This document shows, one piece after another, positions 21,798-33,494 of a DNA stretch of 64,000 bases (position 1 is its first letter; each line of letters starts with the position of its first letter). The notes beneath the pieces are model-generated. The model saw only the letters and a list, made by a program, of their open reading frames with translations, was not told the origin of the DNA and did not search any database. The translations under genes and the position numbers were made by a program. Source of the DNA: Cristatella mucedo (lineage: Eukaryota; Bryozoa; Phylactolaemata; Cristatellidae); assembly GCA_009760855.2 (NCBI GenBank), contig WPIO01000211.1, forward strand, positions 62,001 through 126,000. The letters run 5' to 3'.

Positions 21798-23104
21798 GTA
21801 TTGGGGAGTACTGAAGACTTTTCAGATGTATGTAAAATAGACGGACGATCTTAGTGGGAGGCTTGAGGTGTACGAGGGCACAGACACACAGGCTGCCATT
21901 TTTTCCTAACTGGCATGCCAGTAGGAGCTTGGAACATTCTTAGCCCTGCCCTTGTGACCTAGGGAAAGCCCCAGCCATAGTTGGAAATGGCAGCCGCTGC
22001 CACAACCAGTCCGGACCTGCCCTTCCTTCAGGTGTAGCACTGAGATTTCAAGCAATGAAGCTGGGTTCTATTAAAGTCGCTTGTTTTGCAGCAGTGAATG
22101 ACTCACCCATGGTATTAGCTGTTACTGTGGCTTTGTTGTTGAGCATATGTCCCGTGCTGTAAAAACCACACAATTGTTGGCATTGTCTGCCTGCAGGTTG
22201 TACCAAATTTTCCAAAAGTGCTACGGTTCAAGACTAGGTGCTGAAACAGACAGGTAGTGTCCTGACAGTCCATGTTCTCACAGCCTTGACCTTTGGCCAC
22301 AGGTGTTTAGGGCTTAGGGATCTCAACCTGAGCCCTTCACGCTGAAAATGATCATCTTAGTTACTCTCAATCTAGAAGAGCCCAATTATCAGTTTGCTAA
22401 CACGAAGCTGCTTACTGCAACGGTAAAGCAATGAATACTTCTGCAATGCTGGTTAACAAAAGCACCATGTTTTTATAGTGGCGATAGAGAACTAAATTTC
22501 GTCCTAGACACGTAACGAAGACTGCAAAGGAATCGTAACGTTGATTACTGGTAAAATTCACAGCTTCAAAAATTGTAAGACACTAATTCTATGCCATGCA
22601 CAGCGTCAGCACGAATTCTTAATCACAACATAAGCCATCAATGGCACAGCTAATAGTATCAGAAACAGGTGGAATTCAGGCTAAGGGCTTTAAAATGTCC
22701 AACACCAGATATTTTGAGATTCGCATTTCTATAAATTTTGACCATAGAATTAAATTAAAGGTTAACTTATTTAACGCCTTTTTATAGACGGGATGGGCGA
22801 TACAGGCAGTTATTACTCTGTACAAAATAATAATTAAAGGTAATTAAGGGTAATTAATGGTTGGCCACTGCAGGACTACATTGAGCTAAAGCCGTTATGG
22901 TCTCTAAAGGACTTGAGATTTTTCGGAGACATAGCTATTAGACTTGAGTCATGGGAGGAGGTAGTAATATGCCTAGAATGATGGAAAGTGGTTCGGTATG
23001 TAGGCAGAAAAGCTTGAGTTTAGGTACCTTATTCAGTGAAAATAACGTCGGAGAGGAATTGCACCTTGATAACGAGCAGCTGCATGTCGGCTTGCAGATT
23101 TACA
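21798..23104. other. Unassigned, with two ancient LINE-A traces
   Basis: 22595-22680 and 22870-22925 weakly resemble reverse LINE-A 3' UTR and C-terminal blocks (GTCTCTAAAGGACTTGAGAT). The rest (21798-22590) has no recognised gene or repeat. Confidence 0.35.
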
Positions 23105-23605
23105 TTGTAGATGTAGAACGTTTTTACAAAAGTGGGACTTGAAGACTAGCCTTGCAGCCACATTCATAGCCAGCTGCAATGGCCAGCTTGCTTTCTTAGG
23201 TAGCCCAGTCAAAAGGGAATTACAATAATCAAGCCGAGACAGAACTAAAGAGCTAGGTAATTTTCTTTTACAAGCCACCTTGGAAGACAGCTCCTAATCT
23301 TAGATAGAGATCGGATGTGATGACAAGCTGTGGAAGCAGCCTTCTGAATGAAGCTTTTAAAATTCAGGCAGCTGTAAAAAATGACACGTAATTGTCGAGC
23401 ACGTGGTGATGGTCACACAACAGCATCACCTCTGAGAAGAGCAAAGCCTTTTAATCCAGCCACTTACTTAGGGTATCCTATGATCAGCAGTTAGGTTTTA
23501 TTGTCATTTAGTTTCAAGAAGTTTTCCGACATCCAGGAAATATTTTTGGCAAGGCGAGAATTTAGTTTATCAGTTGCTGTAGTAGATTCCGACACATCCT
23601 ACCAG
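23105..23605 (-). mobile_element. LINE-B fragment, reverse
   Basis: Matches LINE-B from GCAGCCACATTCATAGCCAG through TAGCCCAGTCAAAAGGGAAT to GTTTCAAGAAGTTTTCCGAC. Contains several indels. Confidence 0.8.
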
Positions 23606-23708
23606 ATTTAGTGCTTCTAGTCTTTAGTGCTTCTAATAGTCTCCTTCCAATGCTGCAGTCGTTGCGTTCAGAAAATTGCGTAGTGTACTGACTTTTTTTG
23701 GCTAAAAT

Positions 23709-26700
23709 AATGATAATAATGCACTGGATAAAGCGCCCTCAGAGAACTTAATCTCTCTCTAGGCACTTTATATTTGCTGCAAAGGAAAATGCAGTAGAAT
23801 GGTGAGTAAAATCATGTTTGATAAACAAGCAAAATGAATAACATGGTTAGGGGTAACATTCACAGGGTCAGCATGCAAATGTGGTTGATGGCAGCATGCA
23901 CAGTGTCAGCACACATAGGCACATCAAGGACCAATCACAGGGACCCAGTTAATGCTGTCCTAAATAGGTGCGTTTTTAAATTCTTTTTAAATGTGGTCAG
24001 GTAAGGGAATGTTCTGACGCAGGTCGTGAGGGAGTTCCAGGCTTTGGGAGCATAATAATAATAATAATAATAATAATATTGCACTTGATAAAGCACCCTC
24101 AGAGAACTTAATCTCTTTCTAGGCGCTTTACATTTGCTGCAAAGTGATACGCAATAGAATAGTAAGTAAAATCATGCTTGAAAAACAAACAAAATGAATA
24201 ACATGGTTAGGGATTACATGCACTGGGTCAGCATGCACATGTGGTTAGTGGCAGCATGAACAGTGTCAGCACGCATAAGCACATCGAGGACGAATCACAA
24301 AGACCCACTAAATGCTGTCCTAAATAGGTATGTTTTTAAGTTTCTTTTAAATGTGGTCAGGTCAGGGGATGTTCTGATGCAGGTCGGGAGGGAGTTCCAG
24401 GCTGTGGGAGCATACGAGCTAAATGCACGGTCTCCAAAGGATTTAAGGTTTGTACGAGGTATTTCTAGACTGTTGGATTCCGAAAAGCGAGTGGTACGAT
24501 GCTTTGCCTGATGGGGTAGTATATCTGAAAGATAAGCTGGAGCCATAGAATGAAGAGACCTAAAAGTGAGCGACAAAACGTTGAAGTCAATCCGTTGCTT
24601 GACTGGTAACCAGTGCAGGTCGGCGAGAAGTGGAGTAATGTGGCAACTGCTGCGCTCACGACAGACAAGCCTAGCTGCAGAGTTTTGCACCATCTGCAAT
24701 CGCCTGATCGCACATGCTGGTCGGCCAGTAAGCAGTGAGTTGCAGAAGTCGAGACGAGATGTCACGAATGCATGGACCAACTTGGACGTGGTATCCTTAT
24801 CTAAACAAGCCCTAATTTTAGCAATGTTATGAAGCTGAAAATAGGCTGATTTGACTGTGGAGCTGATGTGGTCGTCTAACGAGAGGTCGCTTTGGAATAT
24901 GACACCTAGATTTCGAGCTGATGCAACTGGAGATATGCTGGCAGAGCCAATTTTGAAAACGACGCATACGAACTAAATGCACGGTCTCCAAAGGATTTAA
25001 GCTTTGTACGAGGTATTTGTAGACTGTTGGATTCCGAAAAGCTGGTGGTACGATGCTTGGCCTGATGGGGTAGTATATCTGAAAGATAGGCTGGAGCCAT
25101 AGAATGAAGGGACCTAAAAGTGAGCGACAAAACCTTGAAGTCAATCCGTTGCTTGACTGGTAACCAGTGCAGGTCGGCGAGAAGTGGAGTAATGTGGCAA
25201 CTGCGACGCTCACGACAGACAAGCCTAGCTGCAGAGTTTTGCACCAGCTGCAATCGCCTGATCGCACATGCTGGTAGGCCAGTAAGCAGTGAGTTACAGA
25301 AGTCGAGACGGGATGTCACAAATGCATGGACCAACTTGGACGTGGTATCTTTGTCTAAACAAGCCCGAATTTTAGCAATGTTATAATAGGCAGAAAATAG
25401 GCAGATTTGACTGTGGAGCTGATATGGTCGTCTAACGAGAGGTCGCTTTGGAATATGACGCCTAGATTTCGAGCTGATTCAACTGGAGATATGCTGGCAG
25501 GGCCATATTTGAGAGACAGCCTTTACAATATCTGAATCACACTAGGTTTGCCCATAACTAGTAAGTTAGTTTTATCGTCATTTAGTTTAATAAAATTTGC
25601 TGCCATCTATGTGCAGATTTTATCAATACATGCAGCAAGTGAGTTGAGAGAATTTGAGTCGTTCGAAGGCTGGGAGGGATCAAAGCAAAGGTACAACTGA
25701 GTGTCATCCGCATAGAAGTGAAAGCCTAGATTGTGCTTGGTAATCACATCAGCAAGAGGGAGAGTACAAACCATGAAAAGAACCGGACCTACCACGGAGC
25801 CCTGAGGTATGCCATATTTCAGAGGTACCTCAGATGATCTCTGTCCATTCACGTCAATACTCAGGAGTCTCCCACTGAGATAGGACCTGAACCACTGCAG
25901 AGCAGTGCTAGTGATGCCCAGGCGAGATGAGAGGCGCTCTATAAGAACTTTTTGATCGATGGTATCAGAAGCTGTCGAAAGATCGAGCAAGACAAGCAGA
26001 GACACTCTACACATGTCTGCATTCCTAAGCAGGTCGTTGTATAGCCTAAGCAATGCTGACTCTGCGGAGTGATTAGCTCTAAAGCCAGACTGGAACTTAC
26101 TAGCAAGGTGTGAGGTTTCGATATATGAGTTTAGCTCCTTCGCCACGACCCGTTCCAGAGTCTTTGATAGGAATGGTAGAAGAGAGACTGGGCGGTAGTT
26201 GCTTAAGTTCTCTTGGTCTAGTGTCGATTTCTTGAGAAGTGGACTACAGCTTTTTTGAAAGGTGCTGGGACATGACCTGAGGCTAATGACATATTAATGA
26301 TGTTAGTTATGCATGGCAGCAGCAGATCAATGCAACGTAGGAGCAGGACAGTGGGAATAGGATCCAGAGGACTTGTTGTCTTCTTTGATTGAGATACGAA
26401 CTTCGTTACTAGATCACTAATGACCTGCTTAAATGTTGACATTGAGGTGCAGCCATGAATCGGGGAGCAGCATTCTAGTGGAGATGGTGTCATGGCAGGG
26501 ATGGATTTCCTGATCTTGTTAATCTTCTGCACACAGAATCGAGAGAAGCGATCGGCTAGATCATCACAAGGATCATCAGGTAAGGAGCTAACCTGGGAGC
26601 GGTTGAGGAGAGGGTTTATCGTCGACATCAGCATTTTTTGATCGTGCGTCAGTGATTCAACAATGTTTCTATAGAAGCTAGACTTGGCCTTTGCTAGGAT

Positions 26701-27227
26701 CGATTGGTACGACCTACAATAGTCTTCATATGCCTGTCGATGGACAGTCAGTCCGGATCTTTTGTATGCTCATTCAAGCTTGCGCTTAGTAGACCTGGCT
26801 AGTTTAATGTCTGTGGTTAAACATAGGCCGTCTGGGCGGGGGGGGGGGGGCACATAGTGCGCTTTGTCAGAGGTGCAAACTCGTCGAGCGTGTCAGCTAG
26901 TGTCACGTTGTAGCTATCTACCAATGATGACAGATCGAAGGGAGGACTGAGCAGCTGAGTTGAAGCATATATTCTCGCACGGATAGCGTCGTTGTCAAGG
27001 GTCTTGAGGTTTCGCGATTCACAGGCTATTTTAGAGGAGAAGGTGGGCACACACTGTAGATTGAATGAGATCTGCATGTGGTCAGATAAGCAGGATTTGG
27101 CGATAATTGGTGATGACAAAGTGCAGTTGTATGAGAAAATCTGGTCTAGTGTGTGACCCTTGATGTGAGTAGGGGCATGCACATAAGCCACAAGAGACAA
27201 CGAGTCAGTCAATGCACGAAATTTTGT
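23709..27227 (-). mobile_element. LINE-A, reverse, with 8-bp target duplication
   Basis: GCTAAAAT at 23701-23708 and 27228-27235 bounds a 5'-truncated LINE-A, itself interrupted by another LINE-A (24054-24960). It runs from the (ATT)n-type tail and hairpin to the C-terminal half of the endonuclease. Minus frames at 25607-26146 (LLDLSTASDTID, FYADDTQLYL), 26218-26634 and 26817-27317 show the RT, linker and endonuclease parts with breaks between them. The flanks are the two halves of a hAT element. Confidence 0.85.
24054..24960 (-). mobile_element. LINE-A 3' portion nested in LINE-A
   Basis: Begins at left with an (AAT)n tail complement (24054-24078) and hairpin, and runs through C-terminal ORF2 to TTTGAAAACGAC. 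The host LINE-A reads GGGAGCAT before it and GCATACGAAC after it, so the host is cut once and the target duplication is about 4 bp (GCAT). Minus frame 24295-24780 is open over the C-terminal domain. Confidence 0.85.
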
Positions 27228-27235
27228 GCTAAAAT

Positions 27236-28300
27236 TGTACTCGTTTAAATACTCCAGGTGGTGACTTGGCTTAGGAATGTCATCAAGTAAAATCGGCCTG
27301 ACTGTTTGAGGGTTCACGCCTTTGACACGATCTTCCCAATCAACTCTGATTCAGTTTCGAGAAATGTGCTTATGTATGCCTCATAGCCAAATTAAAACGG
27401 CGACCGCTGCATCCCAAATGTGGCACGCCAAGAATGTCCGCTGCTGCCTTGTTGGTTGAGCAGTTATCCCTAATCAAACATTAAAGGGGTTCGAGAGAAA
27501 GATGTACCACTCAAGTGTCAATCTGACGAAATTCACAAGATTCTCGGCAGTAACATTCGTCTCGTCGAGGAGAGGTGTGAAGGCCAACAGATGAATTTCA
27601 GGATTAGCAGCATTCTCCTTGCCAGGGATTTGACGATAAACAGATCAATAAAGTTCGTTGTATTCTCAGAACAACCATCAAACTGTATCCTCTGACCAAC
27701 CATCAAGCACAAGTACGAAATTGGCGATCTTGACAGATATCTTTTTTCATCGCCTCCATCAGCTTGAACATACATCCCTCGAGTGTTTTGACATCGGTTG
27801 CAGTTTCGTATAGGTTGCATCGGGTTTAAGACAATCTTTCGGCTCTTTTTAGCAAAGGATCAATTCGAGCTCATCCATGACAATCCATTTCAGCCATTTT
27901 AATACATCGGTTGATCGAATAATAAGCATGTACTCTAAGGTGGTCTGTCCAGATACTGATTGTCCAGTTACGGTGATGACACTTGCTGTTTCGGATTTGC
28001 CGTCTCTAGGTGCTGGTTGTGCCAAGTGAAACATTTCTTAATAATTGTGTGCTCCTGCTGGATGTGGCATATCAGATTCGTGTAGCCGAACTTTATGTTT
28101 TGTTTTTGAAAGGTTTCATAAGTGCATTCCACATATTGGCTTCAGAACCATCAGAATTCTTGCCAAAGTAAAGCTGACAGACCTTCTTGTCGTCAGGTGG
28201 GACTGTAGGACGAGAACTTGAACTCGACATCAAAGTTGGCCACCTCTGAGACAACAAATGGCTCCAACACGATTGTACGTGATTGTGCACTTGGACTATT
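27236..28300 (-). pseudogene. hAT transposase remnant with BED-type zinc finger
   Basis: Reading the minus strand across several frames, the N-terminal part shows GYTNLICHIQQEH near 28060-28100. This is the His-x(5)-His end of a BED finger, preceded by a Cys-containing stretch. Next come TTLEYMLIIRSTDVLKWLKW, then KISVKIANFVLVLDGWS and LLAFTPLLDETNVTAENLV. The block DGWS followed by LLA.xPL is typical of BED-hAT transposases in which the catalytic Asp lies just before GWS. Stops and frameshifts separate the blocks, and the C-terminal dimerisation region is missing. Non-functional. Family assignment is by motif order only. Confidence 0.55.
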
Positions 28301-28578
28301 GGGATTGGCTAAAAATTATTTACATGGATATATGTCAGGATAAAATTTTAATTGGATCTTTACAAATGTGAAAAATCAATTTATGTACTTTTATAATGTG
28401 TGTATCACGTGACGGACTAATAGGCTTACAATAATACCTTGATAAATTATAATATATTGTCAAGTATTGTCAACCAATGCCGTAATATATATTGATATTT
28501 TCAAACGAATCAGTACAATATATTGTATCCAATATATTGCATTATATTTTATCTACAATGTATTGTTGAGCAACTTTG

Positions 28579-28705
28579 GGTATGTAACTGCAAAAAAGAC
28601 TTGGTGGCTGCTAACTCTCCAGCTTGCAGAGGTAATGAAAAGTTGCCTACTGCCAAGATCAAACCCGCGACCTCTGACACGGAGTGAGAGCATCTTACTC
28701 CGAGG
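28579..28705 (-). mobile_element. Possible tRNA-like SINE fragment
   Basis: On the minus strand GAGTAAGATGCTCTCACTCC is followed by GGTCGCGGGTTTGATCTTGG, which resembles a tRNA-like head with a B box. No second copy in this window, so this is tentative. Confidence 0.28.
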
Positions 28706-29783
28706 AGTTTTGAAAATTTTGATCGGTCCGGACCCTTCGAATTCCTATAAAGCAGGAAGTGCTGGCTTCTTGACTTACTATCAAACACCATCAGGCACCC
28801 ACCAACTATCATTTGTGAAATACGCTTCCAAGTCATAATTCTTCTGGCATCCGGCCGTGCCGCAATTATTTAGCACCTCTGCAAACCGTGGCCCAACGTT
28901 TGGTTCCATCAAGCACCCGACGCAAGCACTAAAAACGCGCAATGGCATCGTTTTATGCAGTGAGGTGAACAACCAGACTAAAATACGCTACGAATTAGAT
29001 GACGACTTATAATTTGTTCTTTCACATGTCTATCAATTTACGTTGTGGAAGCTAGATCAACAATAGTTCGGAAAAAAGACCACCTAAAGTTAATTTCTGC
29101 CTGAGAAAGTTCAAACCGGGAGGTCGGAGTTTAATGCCCTCATTGATAGGCGCAAATTGATTTGCAGCAAGAATCAAGCCACTTTTTAGTAAAAAACGAA
29201 TATTATTTAAATATTTTCCAGACGTGCAAATCTCACTGACAAGCCATCTGTCAACAGGGTTGGCTGTCTATTGCCGTACGCCTTTTTACCGACGGCCACC
29301 TTGGAGAAAATCTTGGTTGATACGACAGTATTCCACCGGAACTGATGTTGCCTTGATCCCAGCAGCGTCTTTGGCGATGACCTTCTTGCCCATATTTTTG
29401 TTCTCTAACCGGTAGCTAATTCTTCCTTTAAGAGTCCTTTTCCGCTAACTGCAAGCAGCTACGGTTATAGCGCCCCATATCACGACCCTACCTCTATTAG
29501 CTGCGATTTCCGTGCATACAGGGATTGCAGCCGAGTAGCTTCTGCAGCCACGCGCCGAACAAGAAAGTTGTATAGAGCAAGTACCATTTCCTCTAAGGAA
29601 ACCAGAGGCGGTGAGTGTTGCCTGGTTGTCAGACACTCTCTGTGGCACCAGCCTGCCGCGTGTCGCACGCCAAGACCCGGCCTTAAGCGTCGGTCCGCAA
29701 AGCAGCAACGTAGGCGTAGTAACGAAGCAAGGTTGTTCCGCCCCAGCCGGACTCACACTCGGCCAACGGGCCTGGTCTACAGT
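28706..29783. other. Unassigned spacer, CpG-rich at right
   Basis: Short open frames (minus 28781-28972, 29445-29756) have no recognised domain. 29440-29770 is CpG-rich. No repeat family recognised. Confidence 0.3.
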
Positions 29784-30189
29784 CTACAAAAACCTCGAAC
29801 AAACCTTAAATCCTTTGGAGACCATGCATTTAGTTCGTATGCTCCCAAAGCCTGGAACTCCCTTCCGACCTGCTTCAGAACATCCCCTGACCTGACCACA
29901 TTTAAAAGGAATTTAAAAACACCTATTTAGGACAGCATTTAGTGGGTCCCTGTGATTCGTCCTTGATGTGCTTATGCGTGCTGACACTGTGCATGCTGCC
30001 ACTAACCACATTTGCATGCTGACCCTGTGCATGTCACCTCTAACCATATTATTCATTTTGTTTGTTTTTCAAGCATGATTTTACTTCCCATTCAATTTGC
30101 ATTTCCCTTCGCAGCAAATGTAAAGCGCCTAGAAAGAGATTAATTTCTCTGAGGGCGCTTTATCATGTGCATTATTATTATTATTATTA
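29784..30189 (+). mobile_element. LINE-A 3' end
   Basis: Last part of ORF2 (AACCTTAAATCCTTTGGAGA), the 3' UTR, the terminal hairpin at about 30119-30160 and an (ATT)n tail. Well preserved, strongly 5'-truncated. Confidence 0.9.
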
Positions 30190-30584
30190 CGTTTGAGTTG
30201 AATGGAAACGTAGCATAGTATCAAGTTATAGAAGGTCCAAAATATGCTTTGGGGTTTAGGATAATCAAGCGCAAAGACCGAAATACGTATCCGGGTATAT
30301 GATCAGTTCAGATCTCAAAAAACTTAATCGCAGTCTCAGCTAAAGTCGTCGCTCTAATATCGCTGCAAATCGGTTCCAGACTTTATCGCGATAAGCAAAT
30401 TTCCGAGAAGTAAGGTTTTTTATTTTTGAATTTATAATTTTCATAGGGCATACTTGTAATGATAAGACGCAGCACAACGAACAGACCACGTTTATTGGCA
30501 ACCATCTTATGTCGACTCCAGGACCGCACCGTGAGCTAGGCCTCTCCTGATTAGTCACGTTTTTGCGGTTCCACCCGATAGTTC
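30190..30584. other. Unassigned spacer
   Basis: No recognised repeat or exon. A 72-codon minus frame at 30340-30558 has no support beyond being open. Confidence 0.4.
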
Positions 30585-30800
30585 TGTTATCACAATACTC
30601 ACTACCTTAACTGCCCTCCTGACTCAGCTAGGCTTCCCACTTTCTCTTTGTTGCGGGAGGTGACGTCTGTTTCCTACCGAAATGCGTTCCGAGAGCCGCA
30701 CAGGCTGTAAGTGAGCTCTACAAACTCTCAAGCGTAACACCAACGTAGTCTTTACGAATTTCTGAATTTACAGACGGAGATTCATTAGATATAAAAACCA
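30585..30800 (+). mobile_element. LINE-B 3' UTR end
   Basis: CTCACTACCTTAACTGCCCT through TGCGGGAGGTGACGTCTG to TTTACAGACGGAGATTCATT. Equivalent to 1080-1270 and 5735-5915. Confidence 0.75.
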
Positions 30801-31030
30801 CAGAAAAAACGTGCTCATGACGCTCTAAATTAAACGGTTCCTAACAGGTTACTGGAGCACTGGATGAGAAACAACATCTCTTTAGTGCCAGGTACACTCT
30901 AATGCCGAATATAATAGCAAAAATAAAAGAAAGTAAGACATTAAACGTTACAAATACCATATTTTTTATTAAAGTAACATTTACAGCGTTTTATACAAAA
31001 CATGCACAAAGTTTAGCATCAGCGCATCAG

Positions 31031-32165
31031 TTTTGCATCTTGCTGATGTGATTGCCAAGCACAATCTAGGCTTTCACTTCTACGCGGATGACACTGAGTT
31101 GTACCTTTGTTTTGATTCCTCCCAGCGTTCGAGCACCTCAAATTCACTCAACTCACTTGCTGCATGCATTGATGACATCCGCACATGGATGGCTGCAAAT
31201 TTTCTAAAACTTAATGATGATAAAACTAACTTAATAGTTATGGGCAAACCCAGTGCGATTCACAAATTGGAAAGGCTGACTTTCAAAATTGGCTCTGCCA
31301 GCACATCTCCAGTTGAATCAGCTCGAAATCTAGGTGTCATATTCCAAAGCGACCTCTCGTTAGACGACCATATCATCTCCACAGTCAAGTCTGCCTACTT
31401 TCAGCTACATAACGTTGCTAAAATTCGGGCTTGTTTGGATAAGGATACCACATCTAAGTTGGTCCATGCATTCGTGACATCTCTTCTCGACTTCTGCAAC
31501 TCACTGCTTACTGGCCTACCAGCATGTGCGATCAGGCGATTGCAGCTGGTGCAAAACTCGGCAGCTAGGCTTGTCTGTCGTGAGCTTCGCAGTTGCCACG
31601 TTACTCCACTTCTCGCCGACCTGCACTGGCTACCAGTTAAGCAACGGATTGACTTCTAGGTTTTGTCGCTCACTTTTAGGTCACTTCATTCTTTGGCTCC
31701 AGCCTACCTCTCAGATATACTTCCCCATCAGGCCAAGCGTACCAACCGCTTTTTGGAATCCAACAGCCTACAAATACCTTGTACAAACCGCAAATTTTAT
31801 GGAGACCGTGCATTTAGTCGTATGCTCCCAAAGCATGGAACCCCGACCAGACTAGCGTAAGAACATCCCCTGACCTGACCTCATTTAAAAAGAACTTAAA
31901 ACCCCACCTATTTATGACAGCATTTACTGGGTCCCTGTGATTGGTCCTTGATGTTGTTATGTGTGCTGATACTGTGCATGCTCCCACTAACCACATTTGC
32001 ATGCTGACCCTGTGCATGTCACCCCTAACAACGTTTTTCATGCTGTTTATCAAGCATGATGTTACTCTCGATTCAATCGCGTTTCCCTTTGCAGCAAATG
32101 TAAAGCACGTAGAAAGAGATTGAGTTCTCTGAGGGCACTTTATCATGTGCCTTATTATTATTATA
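31031..32165 (+). mobile_element. LINE-A 3' half
   Basis: Starts in RT ([20 protein letters not shown]) and continues in frame to about 31659. One stop interrupts the frame, and the C-terminal region, 3' UTR, hairpin and (ATT)n tail follow. Well preserved but 5'-truncated; not coding-competent. Confidence 0.9.
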
Positions 32166-32185
32166 ATTAGCGGCAAGCGCCCATC

Positions 32186-32369
32186 TGGGCGTGCCATCGC
32201 TGTAATGTGATCCCCCCAGCGGGTGGTCCTTCCGTCCAACCGGTGCTCTCCTTGCCGGCACGCGAAGGGTTTCTAGCTGCTCGATTCACTTTCTGCCTGT
32301 ACGCACGCCACCCACGCTCTTCTCTCTTAACACCTCGTGTTCTGGAGCAGCACGCACGACGGCTGCTAT
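32186..32369 (+). repeat. CpG-rich repeat, inverted copy at 43465-43672
   Basis: From GGCGTGCCATCGCTGTAATG to GAGCAGCACGCACGACGGCT it aligns in order with the reverse complement of 43465-43672. CTCCTTGCCGG, CACTTTCTGCCTGT and the last 20 bases are nearly identical. No coding content or known family recognised. Confidence 0.7.
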
Positions 32370-32440
32370 CAATATGTACGCTAGCTATATGTATCAATAT
32401 GTACGCTAGCTATATGTATCAATATGTACGCTAGCTAGCC
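32370..32440. repeat. 25-bp minisatellite, 2.8 units
   Basis: CAATATGTACGCTAGCTATA... repeats at 32370, 32395 and 32420 with no differences in the first two units. It abuts the right end of the CpG-rich repeat. Confidence 0.9.
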
Positions 32441-32479
32441 TATGCTGCTTGTCTGCGATACAATACAGCAATGTACAGG

Positions 32480-32675
32480 CCAAAACCAGCAAGCAGTGAG
32501 TTATAGAAATCAATAAGGGATTCGCAAATGCAGGGACCAATCTAGATGTGGTATCCCTCGCTAAACAAGCCCAAATTTTAGCAATTTTATGTTTCTGAAA
32601 GTAGGAAGACTTGACTTCGGAGCCGTTGTGGTCTTCTAATGTAAGGTCACTGTGGAAAACGACACTCCCACCATT
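32480..32675 (-). mobile_element. LINE-A internal fragment, reverse
   Basis: AGCAGTGAGTTATAGAAATC, GTGGTATCCC.CGCTAAACAA and AAGGTCACTGTGGAAAACGA match reverse LINE-A ORF2 C-terminal sequence. It overlaps in content with 32940-33010, so it is a separate copy. Confidence 0.7.
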
Positions 32676-32689
32676 TATGATAGCATTTA

Positions 32690-32862
32690 TGCTAGCTGAT
32701 TCAACTGCTTCTTTTTGTATTGCGATAGAAGAGCCTTTACGACTTTCACCACCGCTTGCAGTGGCGATAAAGGATCGCTCACTGCACGAATCGAAACCAC
32801 GACCGCGGGACCAAGGTCGTGAAAGTAACCGCCTTACCTAGTGTGTCATCACGCCTCATAGA
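32690..32862 (-). mobile_element. SINE-1, reverse
   Basis: All parts present on the minus strand (head near 32860, B box, hairpin body, end TCAGCTAGC near 32690). Point changes in the B box (GGTTTCGATTC). Confidence 0.85.
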
Positions 32863-32939
32863 GAGTTGCTTGAGCCTGAGCAAGGGTTGGTTGAGGTGAA
32901 GGTCATCCGAGCCTTCTTAAGCAAGGAGGTATATGTTAT

Positions 32940-33494
32940 GTAGCTGAAAATAGGCAGATTTGACTGTGGAGTTTATATGGTCGTCTAACGAGAGGTCACA
33001 TTGGATAATGACAGCTAGATTTCGAGCTGATTCAACTTGAGATTCAGAGCTGATTCAGCTGGGAGACTCAATTTTGAGCGTCAGATTTTTCAATTTCTGA
33101 ATCACACTAGGTTTGCCCATAACTAGTAAGTTAGTTTTTTCATCGTTCAGTTTTAGAAAATTTGCTGCCATCCATGTGCGGATGTCATCAATACATGCAG
33201 CAAGTGCAAGTGAGTTGAATGAATTTGAGGTGCTCGATGGCTGGGAGGGATCTAAGCAAAGGTACAACTGATTGTCATCCGCATAGAAGTGAAAGCCTAG
33301 ATTGTGCTTGGCAGTCACATCAGCAAGAGGGAGAGTATAAACCATGAAAAGAACCGGACCTAGCACAGAGCCCTGCGGCACCCCATATTTCAGAGGTACA
33401 TCGGATGATCTTTGTCCATTCACGTCAATACTCTGGAGTCTCCCACTGAGATAGGACCTGAACCATTGCAGAGCAGTGCCAGTGCACAAGGAAA
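32940..33494 (-). mobile_element. LINE-A RT fragment, reverse
   Basis: Minus frame 33055-33507 encodes [33 protein letters not shown] and FYADDNQLYL. The LINE-A sequence stops at 33494, where hAT-type sequence begins. It also lacks its 3' end. Confidence 0.85.

Larger units (their letters stand above)
23640..28578 (-). mobile_element. Decayed hAT DNA transposon with nested LINE-A elements
   Basis: Residual hAT sequence occupies 27236-28578 and about 23640-23700. The gap is a LINE-A insertion. The 5' end is probably at 28578, where the minus strand begins CAAAGTTGCTCAACAATACA. AT-rich CAATATATTG-type motifs repeat at about 28452, 28485, 28517, 28531 and 28556, fitting the subterminal repeats known in hAT elements. 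The 3' terminus was not found. Confidence 0.5.

Noticed and set aside
24054-24078. Independent (AAT)n microsatellites here and at 10796, 30173, 44506, 52704, 54690 and 58568
   Set aside because: Each is the terminal tail of a LINE-A copy and not a separate repeat locus.
30340-30558. DNA-binding (MADF/Myb-like) domain in a 72-codon minus frame
   Set aside because: Only a short stretch (KFAYRDKVWNRFAAIL) looks similar, and the rest of the domain does not follow in any frame.
32370-32440. CRISPR-like array
   Set aside because: The repeats are head-to-tail without spacers; it is a 25-bp minisatellite in a eukaryotic genome.
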